From the NCBI GenBank assembly GCA_964367685.1, contig CAYIYM010000012.1, positions 1 to 63,360 on the forward strand: a stretch of 63,360 nucleotides of DNA, in the 5' to 3' direction. The position numbers and the translations under genes were made by a program. Source of the DNA: CAUPWF01 sp964367685 (lineage in GTDB: Bacteria > Bacillota > Clostridia > Lachnospirales > Lachnospiraceae). Below the pieces are notes generated by a model that worked only from the letters and a program-made list of their open reading frames with translations, did not search any database and was not told the DNA's origin. The first letter of the stretch is position 1. Every line of letters starts with the position of its first letter. Of the stretch, positions 18,285 to 27,781 are shown piece by piece.

Positions 18285-18827
18285 ATGTCAATCGTAGAAG
18301 AAGCACATATCTTTGCAACATCAGCACATAAAGGTCAAGTCCGAAAAGGAACTGCAACCCCTTATATCATTCATCCAGAAGAAGTGGCTACTATTGTAGC
18401 TGAAATGACAAAGGATGAAGATGTAATAGCAGCAGCATATCTTCATGATACAATTGAAGATTGTGTTGGAATTACAAAAGAGGTACTAGCGAAAGAATTC
18501 AATACTCGTATTGCACACATCGTATCTCAGGAAAGTGAAGACAAGAGTAAATCTTGGATGGAGAGAAAAGGTGGAAAGATAGAATCACTAAAACATGCTT
18601 CATATGAAGTTCAAGTAATAGCGTTAGGAGATAAACTGGCGAATTTACGTGATATTGATAGAGAATATCAAGAGCGTGGAGACGAACTATGGAATAAGTT
18701 CAATATGAAGGATAAGAATGTAATTGGATGGTATTATAGAGGGGTAAAGCAGGCACTTGAAGAAAGGTTTGCAGAAACGAAGGCATTTCAAGAATATGAA
18801 AAATTAGTAGAAAAAAATTTTGGCTAG
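18285..18827 (+). CDS. Small alarmone hydrolase-like HD-domain protein
   Basis: This 180-aa single-domain protein resembles the (p)ppGpp hydrolase domain of RelA/SpoT (MESH1/RelH-type). It shows HKGQVRKG, PYIIHPEEVA with H30, the metal-binding HD at 54-55 followed by ED at 58-59, and GDKLANLRDI. No synthetase, TGS or ACT domain is present. The hydrolase motifs look intact, so degradation of ppGpp to GDP and pyrophosphate is the likely reaction. Some homologues act on other nucleotides. GGAG lies 8 nt upstream. The asparaginase gene starts 13 bp after its stop. Confidence 0.82.
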   Translation: MSIVEEAHIFATSAHKGQVRKGTATPYIIHPEEVATIVAEMTKDEDVIAAAYLHDTIEDCVGITKEVLAKEFNTRIAHIVSQESEDKSKSWMERKGGKIESLKHASYEVQVIALGDKLANLRDIDREYQERGDELWNKFNMKDKNVIGWYYRGVKQALEERFAETKAFQEYEKLVEKNFG

Positions 18828-18840
18828 AAAGGGATGTAGC

Positions 18841-19848
18841 ATGAAAAAAGTACTTATGATCGGTACAGGCGGAACCATTGCCTCCAAGCAAACGGAAAAT
18901 GGGTTGTCGCCAGAAATTTCACCAGAAGAAGTAATATCATATATACCACAAGTTACAAATGTATGCGAAGTGGAAACAATTCAAGTATGCAATATAGATA
19001 GCACGAATGTAATGCCAGAACATTGGACGTTACTATCTAAGACCATTGAAACATATTATGATTCATTTGACGGATTTGTAATTTGTCATGGAACAGACAC
19101 TCTGGCCTATACAGCAGCGGCGCTATCGTATATGATACAAAACTCACAAAAGCCAATTGTGATTACAGGATCACAAAAGCCAATTGATATGGAAATAACA
19201 GATGCGAAGACAAATCTTTTGGATAGTTTTATTTATGCATCAGATGATAATTCACAAGGCGTTGATATTGTGTTTGACGGGAAGGTGATTTTTGGTACAC
19301 GTGCTAAAAAAGTACAATCAAAGAGTTACAATGCGTTCTCGAGTATTAATTATCCATATCCGGCAATCATTAGTGAGGGCAGAGTTATTCGCTATTTACC
19401 AAATGCCCCTTATGAGGGTGGAGTGAAATTCTATCATGAAATGCATAGCAGTGTTTATGTTATGAAAATGATTCCAGGAATTCAACCAAATATGTTACAG
19501 TACATTTTTGACCACTATGATTGCATCGTGATAGAGAGTTTTGGTGTAGGGGGGATTCCATCTAGTGTAATCAAGGAATTTTATCGACAAATGGAATTAC
19601 CTAGAGAGAGACAAAAACTTGTTGTGATGACGACTCAAGTTGCAAATGAAGGTAGCAATATGACAGTATATGAAGTAGGGGTTAGGGTCAAAAAAGACTT
19701 CAATATGCTGGAATCTTATGATATGACGCAAGAAGCAACTATTACAAAGCTTATGTGGTTAATGGCGCAACCAGAATTGAAAAATTATGAAGATATCGTG
19801 AAATACTTCTATAAAAAGATAAATTATGATATCATGTATCAAAAATAA
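18841..19848 (+). CDS. ansA: L-asparaginase, type I
   Basis: This 335-aa amidohydrolase converts asparagine to aspartate and ammonia. Both catalytic threonines are in conserved boxes: GTGGTIAS near the N-terminus and CHGTDTLAYTA (about 83-93). No signal peptide is present, which supports the cytoplasmic type I enzyme. The ATG at 18841 is chosen because AAAGGGA precedes it and the family begins MKKVLMIGTGGTIA; an upstream in-frame TTG would overlap the hydrolase gene. It is probably co-transcribed with the preceding gene. Confidence 0.92.
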   Translation: MKKVLMIGTGGTIASKQTENGLSPEISPEEVISYIPQVTNVCEVETIQVCNIDSTNVMPEHWTLLSKTIETYYDSFDGFVICHGTDTLAYTAAALSYMIQNSQKPIVITGSQKPIDMEITDAKTNLLDSFIYASDDNSQGVDIVFDGKVIFGTRAKKVQSKSYNAFSSINYPYPAIISEGRVIRYLPNAPYEGGVKFYHEMHSSVYVMKMIPGIQPNMLQYIFDHYDCIVIESFGVGGIPSSVIKEFYRQMELPRERQKLVVMTTQVANEGSNMTVYEVGVRVKKDFNMLESYDMTQEATITKLMWLMAQPELKNYEDIVKYFYKKINYDIMYQK

Positions 19849-19922
19849 ATGGTAGAATAGAAAACGTTGTATTTTAAAAATATATATTATAAGCATAGAA
19901 TAGACGATAAGAGGAGATAAAC

Positions 19923-22577
19923 GTGGGAAGAGAGTTAGATACAAAATACGATCCAAAACAAATTGAGAAGAAATTATATACAAAATGGTGTGAAAATAAG
20001 TACTTTCATGCTGAAGTAGACAGAGATAGGAAGCCATTTACAATTGTAATGCCACCACCAAATATTACTGGTCGCTTACATATGGGACATGCATTAGATA
20101 ATACATTACAAGATATTTTGATTCGTTACAAGAGAATGCAAGGATATAATGCACTGTGGATTCCAGGAACAGATCATGCCGCTATTTCAACAGAAGTTAA
20201 GGTGACAAATCAGTTGAAAGAAGAAGGAATTGATAAGAAAGAAATGGGAAGAGATGCATTTCTTGCACGTACGTGGGAATGGAAGGAAGAGTACGGCGGT
20301 GCGATCAATGATCAATTAAAGCAACTAGGGGTTTCTTGCGATTGGGACCGTGAGCGATTTACTATGGATCAAGGGTGCTCAGATGCAGTAGAAAAAGTGT
20401 TTATTAAATTACATGAGGATGGATATATTTATAAAGGGTCTAGAATTATTAACTGGTGCCCAGTTTGTAAGACTTCTTTATCAGATGCAGAAGTAGAACA
20501 CGATGAAAGAGCAGGTCATTTCTGGCATATTAAATATCCGGTAGTAGGAACAGATCAATTTATTGAAATAGCAACAACACGACCAGAAACCATGTTAGGT
20601 GATACTGCAATTGCAGTTCATCCAAGCGATGAGAGATACTCAGATTTAATTGGGAAGATGGTTATGCTTCCTCTAATGAATAGAGAAATTCCAATTGTAG
20701 CGGATCATTATGTAGAGAAGGATTTTGGTACAGGAGCAGTTAAGATTACACCGGCACATGACCCTAATGATTTCGAAGTTGGAAAACGTCAGAACTTGCC
20801 AGAAATCAATGTGATGAATGATGATGCTACTATGAATGATTTGTGCGGCGTATATGCAGGAATGGATCGATATGATGCAAGAAAGCAAATCATCGATGAT
20901 TTAGATAATCTTGGATTATTAGTTAAAATCAAAGATCATTCGCACAATGTTGGAACCCATGATAGATGCGGGACAATTGTAGAGCCATTAATTAAGCAAC
21001 AATGGTTTGTGAAAATGGAAGAATTAGCAAAACCAGCCATAGAAGCATTGGCAAAAGAAGAATTGAGATTTGTACCAGAAAGATTTGATAAGGTTTATTT
21101 AAATTGGCTAGACAATATTCGTGATTGGTGTATTTCACGTCAAATTTGGTGGGGACATAGAATACCAGCATATTACTGCTCTGCATGTAACGAATATACA
21201 ATTGCTCAAGAAATACCTACAACATGTAACCACTGCCATACAGAAGGAGTTACATTTACACAAGATGAAGATACATTAGATACATGGTTTAGTTCAGCAT
21301 TATGGCCGTTTTCAACATTAGGGTGGCCAGAAAGTACCGAAGAATTAGATTATTTCTATCCAACAGATGTGTTAGTAACAGGTTATGATATTATCTTCTT
21401 CTGGGTAATTAGAATGGTATTTTCAGGATATGCACAAACTGGAGTTGCACCATTTAACACAGTCTTTATGCATGGGTTAGTACGTGATTCTCAAGGAAGA
21501 AAAATGAGTAAATCACTTGGAAATGGAATTGATCCGTTAGAAGTGATTGAGCAATTTGGTGCAGATGCACTTAGACTTACATTAGTTACTGGAAATGCGC
21601 CAGGGAATGATATGAGATTCTACCATGAGAGAGTTGAGGCAAGTAGAAACTTTGCAAATAAAATTTGGAATGCGTCTCGCTTCATTATGATGAATATGGA
21701 GGGGAAAGAGTTAAGTGTTCCAGAAACATCACAATTAGAAGTTACTGATAAGTGGATTCTATCAAAAGTAAATACACTTGCGACAGAAGTGACAGAGAAC
21801 CTAGATAAATTTGATTTGGGAATTGCAGCACAAAAAGTACAAGATTTCTTATGGGATGAATTCTGTGACTGGTATATTGAACTTGCAAAAGTTAGAATGT
21901 ATCGTGCAGATGAGAATCCAGAATCGGCAAATGCTGCACTTTGGACATTGAAGACTGCACTTGGAAATGGATTGAAATTACTACATCCATATATGCCATT
22001 TGTTACAGAAGAAATTTACAGTGTATTAATGCCAGAAGAAAAAGACTTGATGATCTCTGAGTGGCCAGTTTATAATGATGAGTATGCATTTGTAGTAGAA
22101 GAGCAGATTGTGGATCGAGCAAAAGAAGTGGTTCGTGGAGTTCGTAACATTCGTGCAGAGATGAATGTGCCGCAAAAGAAAAAAATCACAGCATTTATTG
22201 TGTCTGAGGATGCAACAATCAGAAGTGGTTTTGAATTGGTGAAAGAGGCGATGAGTCCACTTATTGGAGCATCACAAGTAGTAATTCAATCAGATAAAGA
22301 TGGAATTCCACAAGACTCAGTTTCTGTAGTATCATCTGGAAGTGTAACATTTCTTCCTTTAGAAGACTTAGTTGATAAAGTGTTAGAATTAGAAAGATTA
22401 ACCAAGGAAAAGGCGAAATTACAAGGTGAATTATCACGAGTAACAGGAATGTTAAATAATGAAAAATTCGTAAGTAAAGCGCCTGAAGCAAAAATAAATG
22501 AAGAAAAAGCAAAATTAGAAAAGTATAAGCAAATGATGGAACAAGTAGAAGAACGACTTGCCGCATTGCAAAAGTAA
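19923..22577 (+). CDS. valS: Valyl-tRNA synthetase
   Basis: This 884-aa class I synthetase charges tRNA-Val and edits misactivated threonine. The HIGH box is HMGH (53-56) in PPPNITGRLHMGHALDN, and KMSKS is in GRKMSKSLGNG (about 525-530). An editing domain lies at about 190-340 and a C-terminal coiled coil at about 820-884. It begins with GTG, with AGAGGAG 6 nt upstream. Only about 75 bp separate it from the asparaginase gene, too little for a T-box leader. Confidence 0.96.
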   Translation: MGRELDTKYDPKQIEKKLYTKWCENKYFHAEVDRDRKPFTIVMPPPNITGRLHMGHALDNTLQDILIRYKRMQGYNALWIPGTDHAAISTEVKVTNQLKEEGIDKKEMGRDAFLARTWEWKEEYGGAINDQLKQLGVSCDWDRERFTMDQGCSDAVEKVFIKLHEDGYIYKGSRIINWCPVCKTSLSDAEVEHDERAGHFWHIKYPVVGTDQFIEIATTRPETMLGDTAIAVHPSDERYSDLIGKMVMLPLMNREIPIVADHYVEKDFGTGAVKITPAHDPNDFEVGKRQNLPEINVMNDDATMNDLCGVYAGMDRYDARKQIIDDLDNLGLLVKIKDHSHNVGTHDRCGTIVEPLIKQQWFVKMEELAKPAIEALAKEELRFVPERFDKVYLNWLDNIRDWCISRQIWWGHRIPAYYCSACNEYTIAQEIPTTCNHCHTEGVTFTQDEDTLDTWFSSALWPFSTLGWPESTEELDYFYPTDVLVTGYDIIFFWVIRMVFSGYAQTGVAPFNTVFMHGLVRDSQGRKMSKSLGNGIDPLEVIEQFGADALRLTLVTGNAPGNDMRFYHERVEASRNFANKIWNASRFIMMNMEGKELSVPETSQLEVTDKWILSKVNTLATEVTENLDKFDLGIAAQKVQDFLWDEFCDWYIELAKVRMYRADENPESANAALWTLKTALGNGLKLLHPYMPFVTEEIYSVLMPEEKDLMISEWPVYNDEYAFVVEEQIVDRAKEVVRGVRNIRAEMNVPQKKKITAFIVSEDATIRSGFELVKEAMSPLIGASQVVIQSDKDGIPQDSVSVVSSGSVTFLPLEDLVDKVLELERLTKEKAKLQGELSRVTGMLNNEKFVSKAPEAKINEEKAKLEKYKQMMEQVEERLAALQK

Positions 22578-22602
22578 GCAGTATAGATACAAAGGGGAAT
22601 AA

Positions 22603-24810
22603 ATGAAAGATTTGAAATGTAAATTTTCTAGATTCAAAGAAGCAATTAGTATTAAGGGGCTAAAGCAATTGAAGAAAGAAGATGTAGTAGAATATTACAA
22701 AAAAAGGAAAGCAAGGCGAGAAGAAATTCTCGCCAAGCGTCGCGAGGGAAAAATTGCGAAACTAATCGAACCAATTGCAAAAATGATGGAGAAATTTTCT
22801 ATCATCTTACATGCAATTATATCGATAGTTGTATATTTTTGTATGGAAATTATTTCAAGGCATTCAGTATCGAAAGCATGGGAATATTTGCTAGAATCAC
22901 CATGGGTATTTTTATATAATTCATATATGATCTTTGTATCGTTTTCATTGGTATATTTAGTTAGGAGAAGAGTATTTACAAGGATTATTCTTTCTGTTTT
23001 ATGGCTGATTCTAGGAATTTGTAATGGCTATATGTTGTTGAAACGAGTAACACCCTTTAATGCACAAGATTTAAAGGTGGCTGGAGATGCAGTATCACTA
23101 ATTAATGCATATTTTTCAGGAATAGAATTAGTGCTTGTTGTTGCAGGAATTATAGCGGCAATCCTATGGCTTGTTTCGATGTGGAGACGTGGAAGTCAAT
23201 ATAAAGGGAAGTTATATAGAGGGTTTGCGTTTCTAGGTTGTGTTGCCTGGTTAACATCATTTATATTTGTGACAGATGTGGCATTAGATAAACGAATTGT
23301 ATCCAATTATTTTGGAAATATGGCATTTGCATATCAGGACTATGGGCTACCTTATTGTTTTATGTCTAGTATTTTTAATACTGGAATCTCAGAGCCACAT
23401 GTATATAGTGAAGAGAAGGTGTTAGAAGTTACTGGAAATGGAGAAATGGCTAGCACTGTGGAAAGCAAAAGTGAAGTGAACCCTAATATTATTTTGGTTC
23501 AATTAGAATCGTTTTTTGATCCTCAAGAGATAGAATTTTTCGAAACAGATGTGGATGCGATTCCAAATTTTAGAGCATTAACGAATGAATATTCTACAGG
23601 ATATTTTAAGGTTCCATCTATTGGAGCAGGGACAGCGAATACAGAGTTTGAAGTGTTAACAGGAATGAGTATGAGATATTTTGGACCAGGTGAATATCCA
23701 TATAAGACTATTTTAATGGAAGGAACAGCAGAAAGTGCAGCAACTGCACTAGCGGACCTTGGTTATGGAACGCATGCATTACACAATAATGGTGGAAATT
23801 TCTACAGCCGTGCGCATGTATTTAATAATATTGGATTTGACTCCTTTACAAGTGAAGAATTTATGAATATTCTGCAAGAAACACCAGGTGGATGGGCGAC
23901 AGATGACGTTTTGATTGAGAACATTAGTAATGCACTAGATTCTACAGAAGGAGAAGATTTTGTGTTTACAATTACAGTCGAGGGGCATGGAGCTTATCCA
24001 GAAGAGAAAATTCTGGAAAATCCGCCAGTTAATATAACAGGATTAGATGATGAAGGCATACAGAATTCATGGGAGTATTATCTAAGTTTAGTTAAAAAAA
24101 TGGATGATTTTGTTGGTACATTAATTAAAACTGTGGAAGCAAGAGGAGAACCTACGGTTATTGCATTTTATGGGGATCACCTTCCAACCTTGAATTTAGA
24201 AGCAGAAGATTTAAAGAGTAGATACTTATATAATACGAATTATGTGATTTGGGATAATATTGGACTTGAGAAAAAAGATCAAACATTGGCAGCATATCAA
24301 ATTACAGCCGAGGTGTTAGAACAAATTGGCATAAAAACAGGTACAGTATTTAACTATCATCAAGAACGTAGAAAAACAGTGGATTATCAAGCAGATTTAG
24401 AATTATTACAATATGATTTGCTTTATGGAGATCGATATGCGTATCAATCATTGGATAAAGTGGATGAAGAAGGTCATATGCAAATGGGCATCAAAGACGT
24501 AACTTTAACCAATATTACAACTTATGAAGAGGGACGTGCAGATTTATATGGAGAAAACTTCACGAAATGGAGTGATGTCTATGTAAATGAAGAACGAGTA
24601 AAAACAAAATTTATCAATGATACATATATCAGTATTCCAGATATTCAATTAGAAGAAAATGATATTATCGAGGTGTTACAAGTTGGATCATCAGAAACCG
24701 TGTTTAGAACATCGGCAACATATCAATATATTGCAGGTGAGTTAATAGAGATTGAACCGGTAGATTTAGGAGATTCATGGTTAGACGGGATATCAGACGA
24801 GGAAGAATAA
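22603..24810 (+). CDS. LtaS-like membrane phosphoglycerol transferase/sulfatase-fold protein
   Basis: This 735-aa protein has a charged N-terminus, about five membrane helices (about 65-235) and an extracellular alkaline phosphatase-fold domain. Recognisable motifs are NIILVQLESFFDP, the nucleophile region GAGTANTEFEVLTG (Thr) and YGDHLPTL (metal site). These match the lipoteichoic acid synthase family, which polymerises glycerol phosphate from phosphatidylglycerol. After the catalytic domain a further region of about 110 residues (from about 625) looks like a beta-sandwich of IPT/TIG type; that is an inference from pattern. The next gene, folC, starts at the base after its stop. Confidence 0.85.
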   Translation: MKDLKCKFSRFKEAISIKGLKQLKKEDVVEYYKKRKARREEILAKRREGKIAKLIEPIAKMMEKFSIILHAIISIVVYFCMEIISRHSVSKAWEYLLESPWVFLYNSYMIFVSFSLVYLVRRRVFTRIILSVLWLILGICNGYMLLKRVTPFNAQDLKVAGDAVSLINAYFSGIELVLVVAGIIAAILWLVSMWRRGSQYKGKLYRGFAFLGCVAWLTSFIFVTDVALDKRIVSNYFGNMAFAYQDYGLPYCFMSSIFNTGISEPHVYSEEKVLEVTGNGEMASTVESKSEVNPNIILVQLESFFDPQEIEFFETDVDAIPNFRALTNEYSTGYFKVPSIGAGTANTEFEVLTGMSMRYFGPGEYPYKTILMEGTAESAATALADLGYGTHALHNNGGNFYSRAHVFNNIGFDSFTSEEFMNILQETPGGWATDDVLIENISNALDSTEGEDFVFTITVEGHGAYPEEKILENPPVNITGLDDEGIQNSWEYYLSLVKKMDDFVGTLIKTVEARGEPTVIAFYGDHLPTLNLEAEDLKSRYLYNTNYVIWDNIGLEKKDQTLAAYQITAEVLEQIGIKTGTVFNYHQERRKTVDYQADLELLQYDLLYGDRYAYQSLDKVDEEGHMQMGIKDVTLTNITTYEEGRADLYGENFTKWSDVYVNEERVKTKFINDTYISIPDIQLEENDIIEVLQVGSSETVFRTSATYQYIAGELIEIEPVDLGDSWLDGISDEEE

Positions 24811-26097
24811 TTGCAATACCATAAAATAGTAGAATATATTAATAGTATACCGAAATTTAACCCTAAGAATTCCATGGATCATGTTAGACGATTCATGGAA
24901 TTACTTGGAAATCCAGAAGAAAATATGAAAATCATACATGTTGCCGGGACGAATGGAAAAGGTTCTACCTGTGCTTATCTTCATGGAATGTTGCTTAGTA
25001 TAGGAAAATCTGTCGGAATGTTCACATCACCACATTTAATTGAAATGACGGAGCGAATCTATGTTAATGATGCAGAATTAGATAGAGAGTCTTTTGTGAC
25101 ATTATTTTCTGAAGTGGACCAAGTAGCAAAGGTATTGGAAAAAGAATCAGGAGTATACCCGACCTTTTTCGAGTTTCTTTTTGCTATGGCAATGAAAGCA
25201 TTTGAAAGAAATAAAGTAGAATATGTGATTCTTGAAACAGGATTAGGTGGTCGATTAGATGCAACCAACGCGATTAAAAATCCGTTAGTAACAATTCTCA
25301 CTAGTATTGCACTAGATCATGAACAATACTTAGGAAGTACACTAGAAGCAATTGCGGGAGAAAAGGCGGCAATTCTGAAGCGAAATGCATGGTGCGTATA
25401 TGATGATAGTGAAAAATGTGTTTCTAATGTAATAGAAGCATATGCAAAGGAGTTAAATGTAAAGTGCAAGAAACTATCAGATGCAGCATATAAAATCGAG
25501 AAAACTACAGATAAAGTTATTGATTTTTCTTTCCGAGATGCGTATGATATAAATACCGTGTGCGCCCTACGGCCTAACGGTGATTATCAAATCAAAAATG
25601 CAATATTAGCAATCTATGGGATGCAATTAATCTTGGAATTGAATCAGGAAGAATTGCAATGCTGTAAACAAGCATTGTTAGAAACTTACTGGCCAGGGCG
25701 TATGGAAGAAATCGAGCCACTGATTTACCTTGATGGGGCACATAATGTGGCAGCAATTAAAGCGGTGTCTCGTTATATGAAAGAAGTAGATACGTTGATT
25801 TTCTCGGCAGTAGAAGATAAAAGATACGAAGAAATGATTGGGATTCTCTCGTGCGAATTGAAGTTTAAGAGAGTGATTTTGTTAGAACTCAACCAAGAGC
25901 GAGGGATAAGACTACATACATTAGTTGATGTATTTGAAAAAAAATGCAAGAAACCTATTTATTTAAGTAATTCCATAGAAGAAGCATTTTGTATAGCGAA
26001 GCAAAAGAAAGAACAAAATGGCAAGATTCTTTGTGTGGGTTCTTTATTTTTGGTTGGAGAAGTGAAACGCTATAGAGCGCAGTTAAAAAGTAGTTGA
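24811..26097 (+). CDS. folC: Folylpolyglutamate / dihydrofolate synthase
   Basis: This 428-aa Mur-ligase-like ATPase adds glutamate to folates. The P-loop is VAGTNGKGSTCAYLHGM (about 44-60). MFTSPHLIEMTERI binds folate, and ETGLGGRLDATN is the family signature. The start is TTG directly after the preceding stop codon, with GAGGAAG upstream, indicating translational coupling. There is no other good start before the conserved N-terminus. A 44-aa ORF and a TPR protein follow. Confidence 0.92.
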   Translation: MQYHKIVEYINSIPKFNPKNSMDHVRRFMELLGNPEENMKIIHVAGTNGKGSTCAYLHGMLLSIGKSVGMFTSPHLIEMTERIYVNDAELDRESFVTLFSEVDQVAKVLEKESGVYPTFFEFLFAMAMKAFERNKVEYVILETGLGGRLDATNAIKNPLVTILTSIALDHEQYLGSTLEAIAGEKAAILKRNAWCVYDDSEKCVSNVIEAYAKELNVKCKKLSDAAYKIEKTTDKVIDFSFRDAYDINTVCALRPNGDYQIKNAILAIYGMQLILELNQEELQCCKQALLETYWPGRMEEIEPLIYLDGAHNVAAIKAVSRYMKEVDTLIFSAVEDKRYEEMIGILSCELKFKRVILLELNQERGIRLHTLVDVFEKKCKKPIYLSNSIEEAFCIAKQKKEQNGKILCVGSLFLVGEVKRYRAQLKSS

Positions 26098-26152
26098 TAC
26101 AATATGATAGAGTCTAAAATTACAAGTGGACAGGAAAGGAAAGGGTAGAATA

Positions 26153-26287
26153 ATGCTTGATTTCGAAGAAGAATTAAAGAAATTCAAACCTAGTTTAGAA
26201 GTGGAAAATATTGAACAAGCAGTATATCAGGAAGATTTGGCGGACATCACAGATATTATGAAAGATATGCTTGATCAGAGAAAGTAA
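26153..26287 (+). CDS. 44-aa acidic protein of unknown function
   Basis: This is a complete ATG-to-TAA frame of 45 codons with AAAGGG 7 nt upstream. The product is strongly charged (starts MLDFEEELKKFKPSLEVE) and predicted mostly helical, without Cys or membrane segments. It is placed 55 bp after folC and 21 bp before the TPR gene, all on the same strand. The composition and ribosome site look like a real gene. I recall similar short proteins in this position in Lachnospiraceae, but the function is unknown. Confidence 0.72.
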   Translation: MLDFEEELKKFKPSLEVENIEQAVYQEDLADITDIMKDMLDQRK

Positions 26288-26308
26288 CTGAAAGAATACG
26301 GTGGGAAA

Positions 26309-27604
26309 ATGAATTATACAGACAAAGTTATTCAACAGTCGAATTATTGGTATAATGATGGACTGGCACGTGCAAATATTAGGGATTTGTCGGGAGCGAT
26401 TGTCTCCTTAAAAAGAAGTCTTCAATATTGTAGGCAAAATATAATGGCCCGCAATTTATTAGGATTGGTATATTTTGGGCGAGGTGAAATTAATGAAGCA
26501 TTAGTTGAATGGATTATAAGTAAGAACTTGAAACCACGTGACAATGTTGCTAATTATTTTATTCGCAGGGTTGAGGAATCGGCTAAGCAATTAGATGAAA
26601 TGAATATGCATATCAAAAAATATAATCAATGTCTAGCATATTGCAATCAGGATGCCGAAGATTTAGCGTTAATCCAATTAAAAAAAGTAGTTTCAGAGTC
26701 ATCGAATTTTGTGAAGGCTTATCAATTAATGGCTTTTCTCTGCATTAGAAAACGTTTATATAGTAAGGCTAGTGCTGCGTTGAATAAAGCAAGAAAAATT
26801 GATAATACAGATCCGATTACTCTTTATTATATTAATGAATTGCAAGAAATAAAAGGTGTTAGAAAAGACGATAAAGAAGACGCAGTCACATATGTAGTGG
26901 GAAATGAGACGATTATTCAACCTGTTGCACCAAGTTTAAAAGAAAATGCAGGGACCAATAGTATTTTGAATGTTATTTTCGGAATTATGATTGGTGTGGC
27001 TGTAGCGGTGTTTTTAGTGGAACCAGCCTTGAATCAAGGAAGTGTACAAGATAGTGCGGAGGTGATTCGCGAATATAGTAAGCAGATTGATAGTCAAAAA
27101 GCACAAATAAATGCTCTGAAAACAGAACTTGATAGTTATAGAATTACCACTGAGTCTGCGGAAGCAGATGCAACCACATCCGCTCAGATTCAAAGTAGTT
27201 ACGAAGCCCTTATGAAGGTGAATGAGCAAAATATTGCCAACAATGTTAGTAATGCGACTATGGCAGAAGAACTTGTAAAAGTTGTACCGACGGCTCTGTC
27301 TGAAGAAGGGACAGAACTTTACGAAGCTCTGAAAGATGATATTTTTAATCCGCTGAATTCTAAGGCATATGAGGCAGCAAAGACGAACATATCCGCGGAA
27401 GATTATGGGAGTGCTATCACGAACTTAGAAAGTATCATTAGACTAGAGCCAGAATATGACAAATATCAAGCCATGCTATTGTTAGCCCAGGCCTATGGTA
27501 ATTCGGGAGATCAAGGATCGGCTGAGAAGTATTATAATCTGATTATACAAGGTGGATCGACCACTGAGGCGGCGACTAGTGCGCAGGAAGCATTATCCCA
27601 ATAG
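26309..27604 (+). CDS. TPR-repeat protein with a central membrane helix
   Basis: This 431-aa protein has N-terminal TPR-like helices (about 15-175, for example GDLSGAI-type and AYQLMAFLCIRKRLYSKASAAL), a single transmembrane helix (about 215-234), a coiled coil (about 248-290) and C-terminal TPR-like repeats (about 345-430). The topology implies a cytoplasmic scaffold joined to an extracellular one, but the orientation is inferred. GGTGG precedes the ATG. It is probably co-transcribed with the 44-aa ORF. The function is not known; a scaffold role is only suggested by the repeats. Confidence 0.82.
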   Translation: MNYTDKVIQQSNYWYNDGLARANIRDLSGAIVSLKRSLQYCRQNIMARNLLGLVYFGRGEINEALVEWIISKNLKPRDNVANYFIRRVEESAKQLDEMNMHIKKYNQCLAYCNQDAEDLALIQLKKVVSESSNFVKAYQLMAFLCIRKRLYSKASAALNKARKIDNTDPITLYYINELQEIKGVRKDDKEDAVTYVVGNETIIQPVAPSLKENAGTNSILNVIFGIMIGVAVAVFLVEPALNQGSVQDSAEVIREYSKQIDSQKAQINALKTELDSYRITTESAEADATTSAQIQSSYEALMKVNEQNIANNVSNATMAEELVKVVPTALSEEGTELYEALKDDIFNPLNSKAYEAAKTNISAEDYGSAITNLESIIRLEPEYDKYQAMLLLAQAYGNSGDQGSAEKYYNLIIQGGSTTEAATSAQEALSQ

Positions 27605-27649
27605 TTTATTTCTTGATAGAATGTGTGTAATTATAAAAAAATGAATAAA

Positions 27650-27704
27650 ATCCTGTAAAAAAATGTTGTTTTTTATTGATATAAATGCTATTGTATTACA
27701 GGAT
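27650..27704. promoter_or_regulatory. Spaced 9-bp inverted repeat before the Na/Pi gene
   Basis: ATCCTGTAA (27650-27658) and its exact reverse complement TTACAGGAT (27696-27704) flank 37 very AT-rich bases. They could be operator half-sites for DNA looping, or pair in RNA. Just after it, AGTGTGAG and CTCACGCT form an 8-bp stem (27709-27733) followed by a weak T-tract. Confidence 0.3.
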
Positions 27705-27781
27705 AGAAAGTGTGAGTCAGTTAGGCTCACGCTTTGTTATGTCTAAAGAAGAATAACGTTTATATGAAAAAGGAGAGCATT

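Noticed and set aside
19849..19922. Possible T-box leader for valS, and likewise before trpS (51855-51953)
   Set aside because: Gaps of about 75 and 100 bp are too short for a T-box and no antiterminator motif or terminator stem is present.
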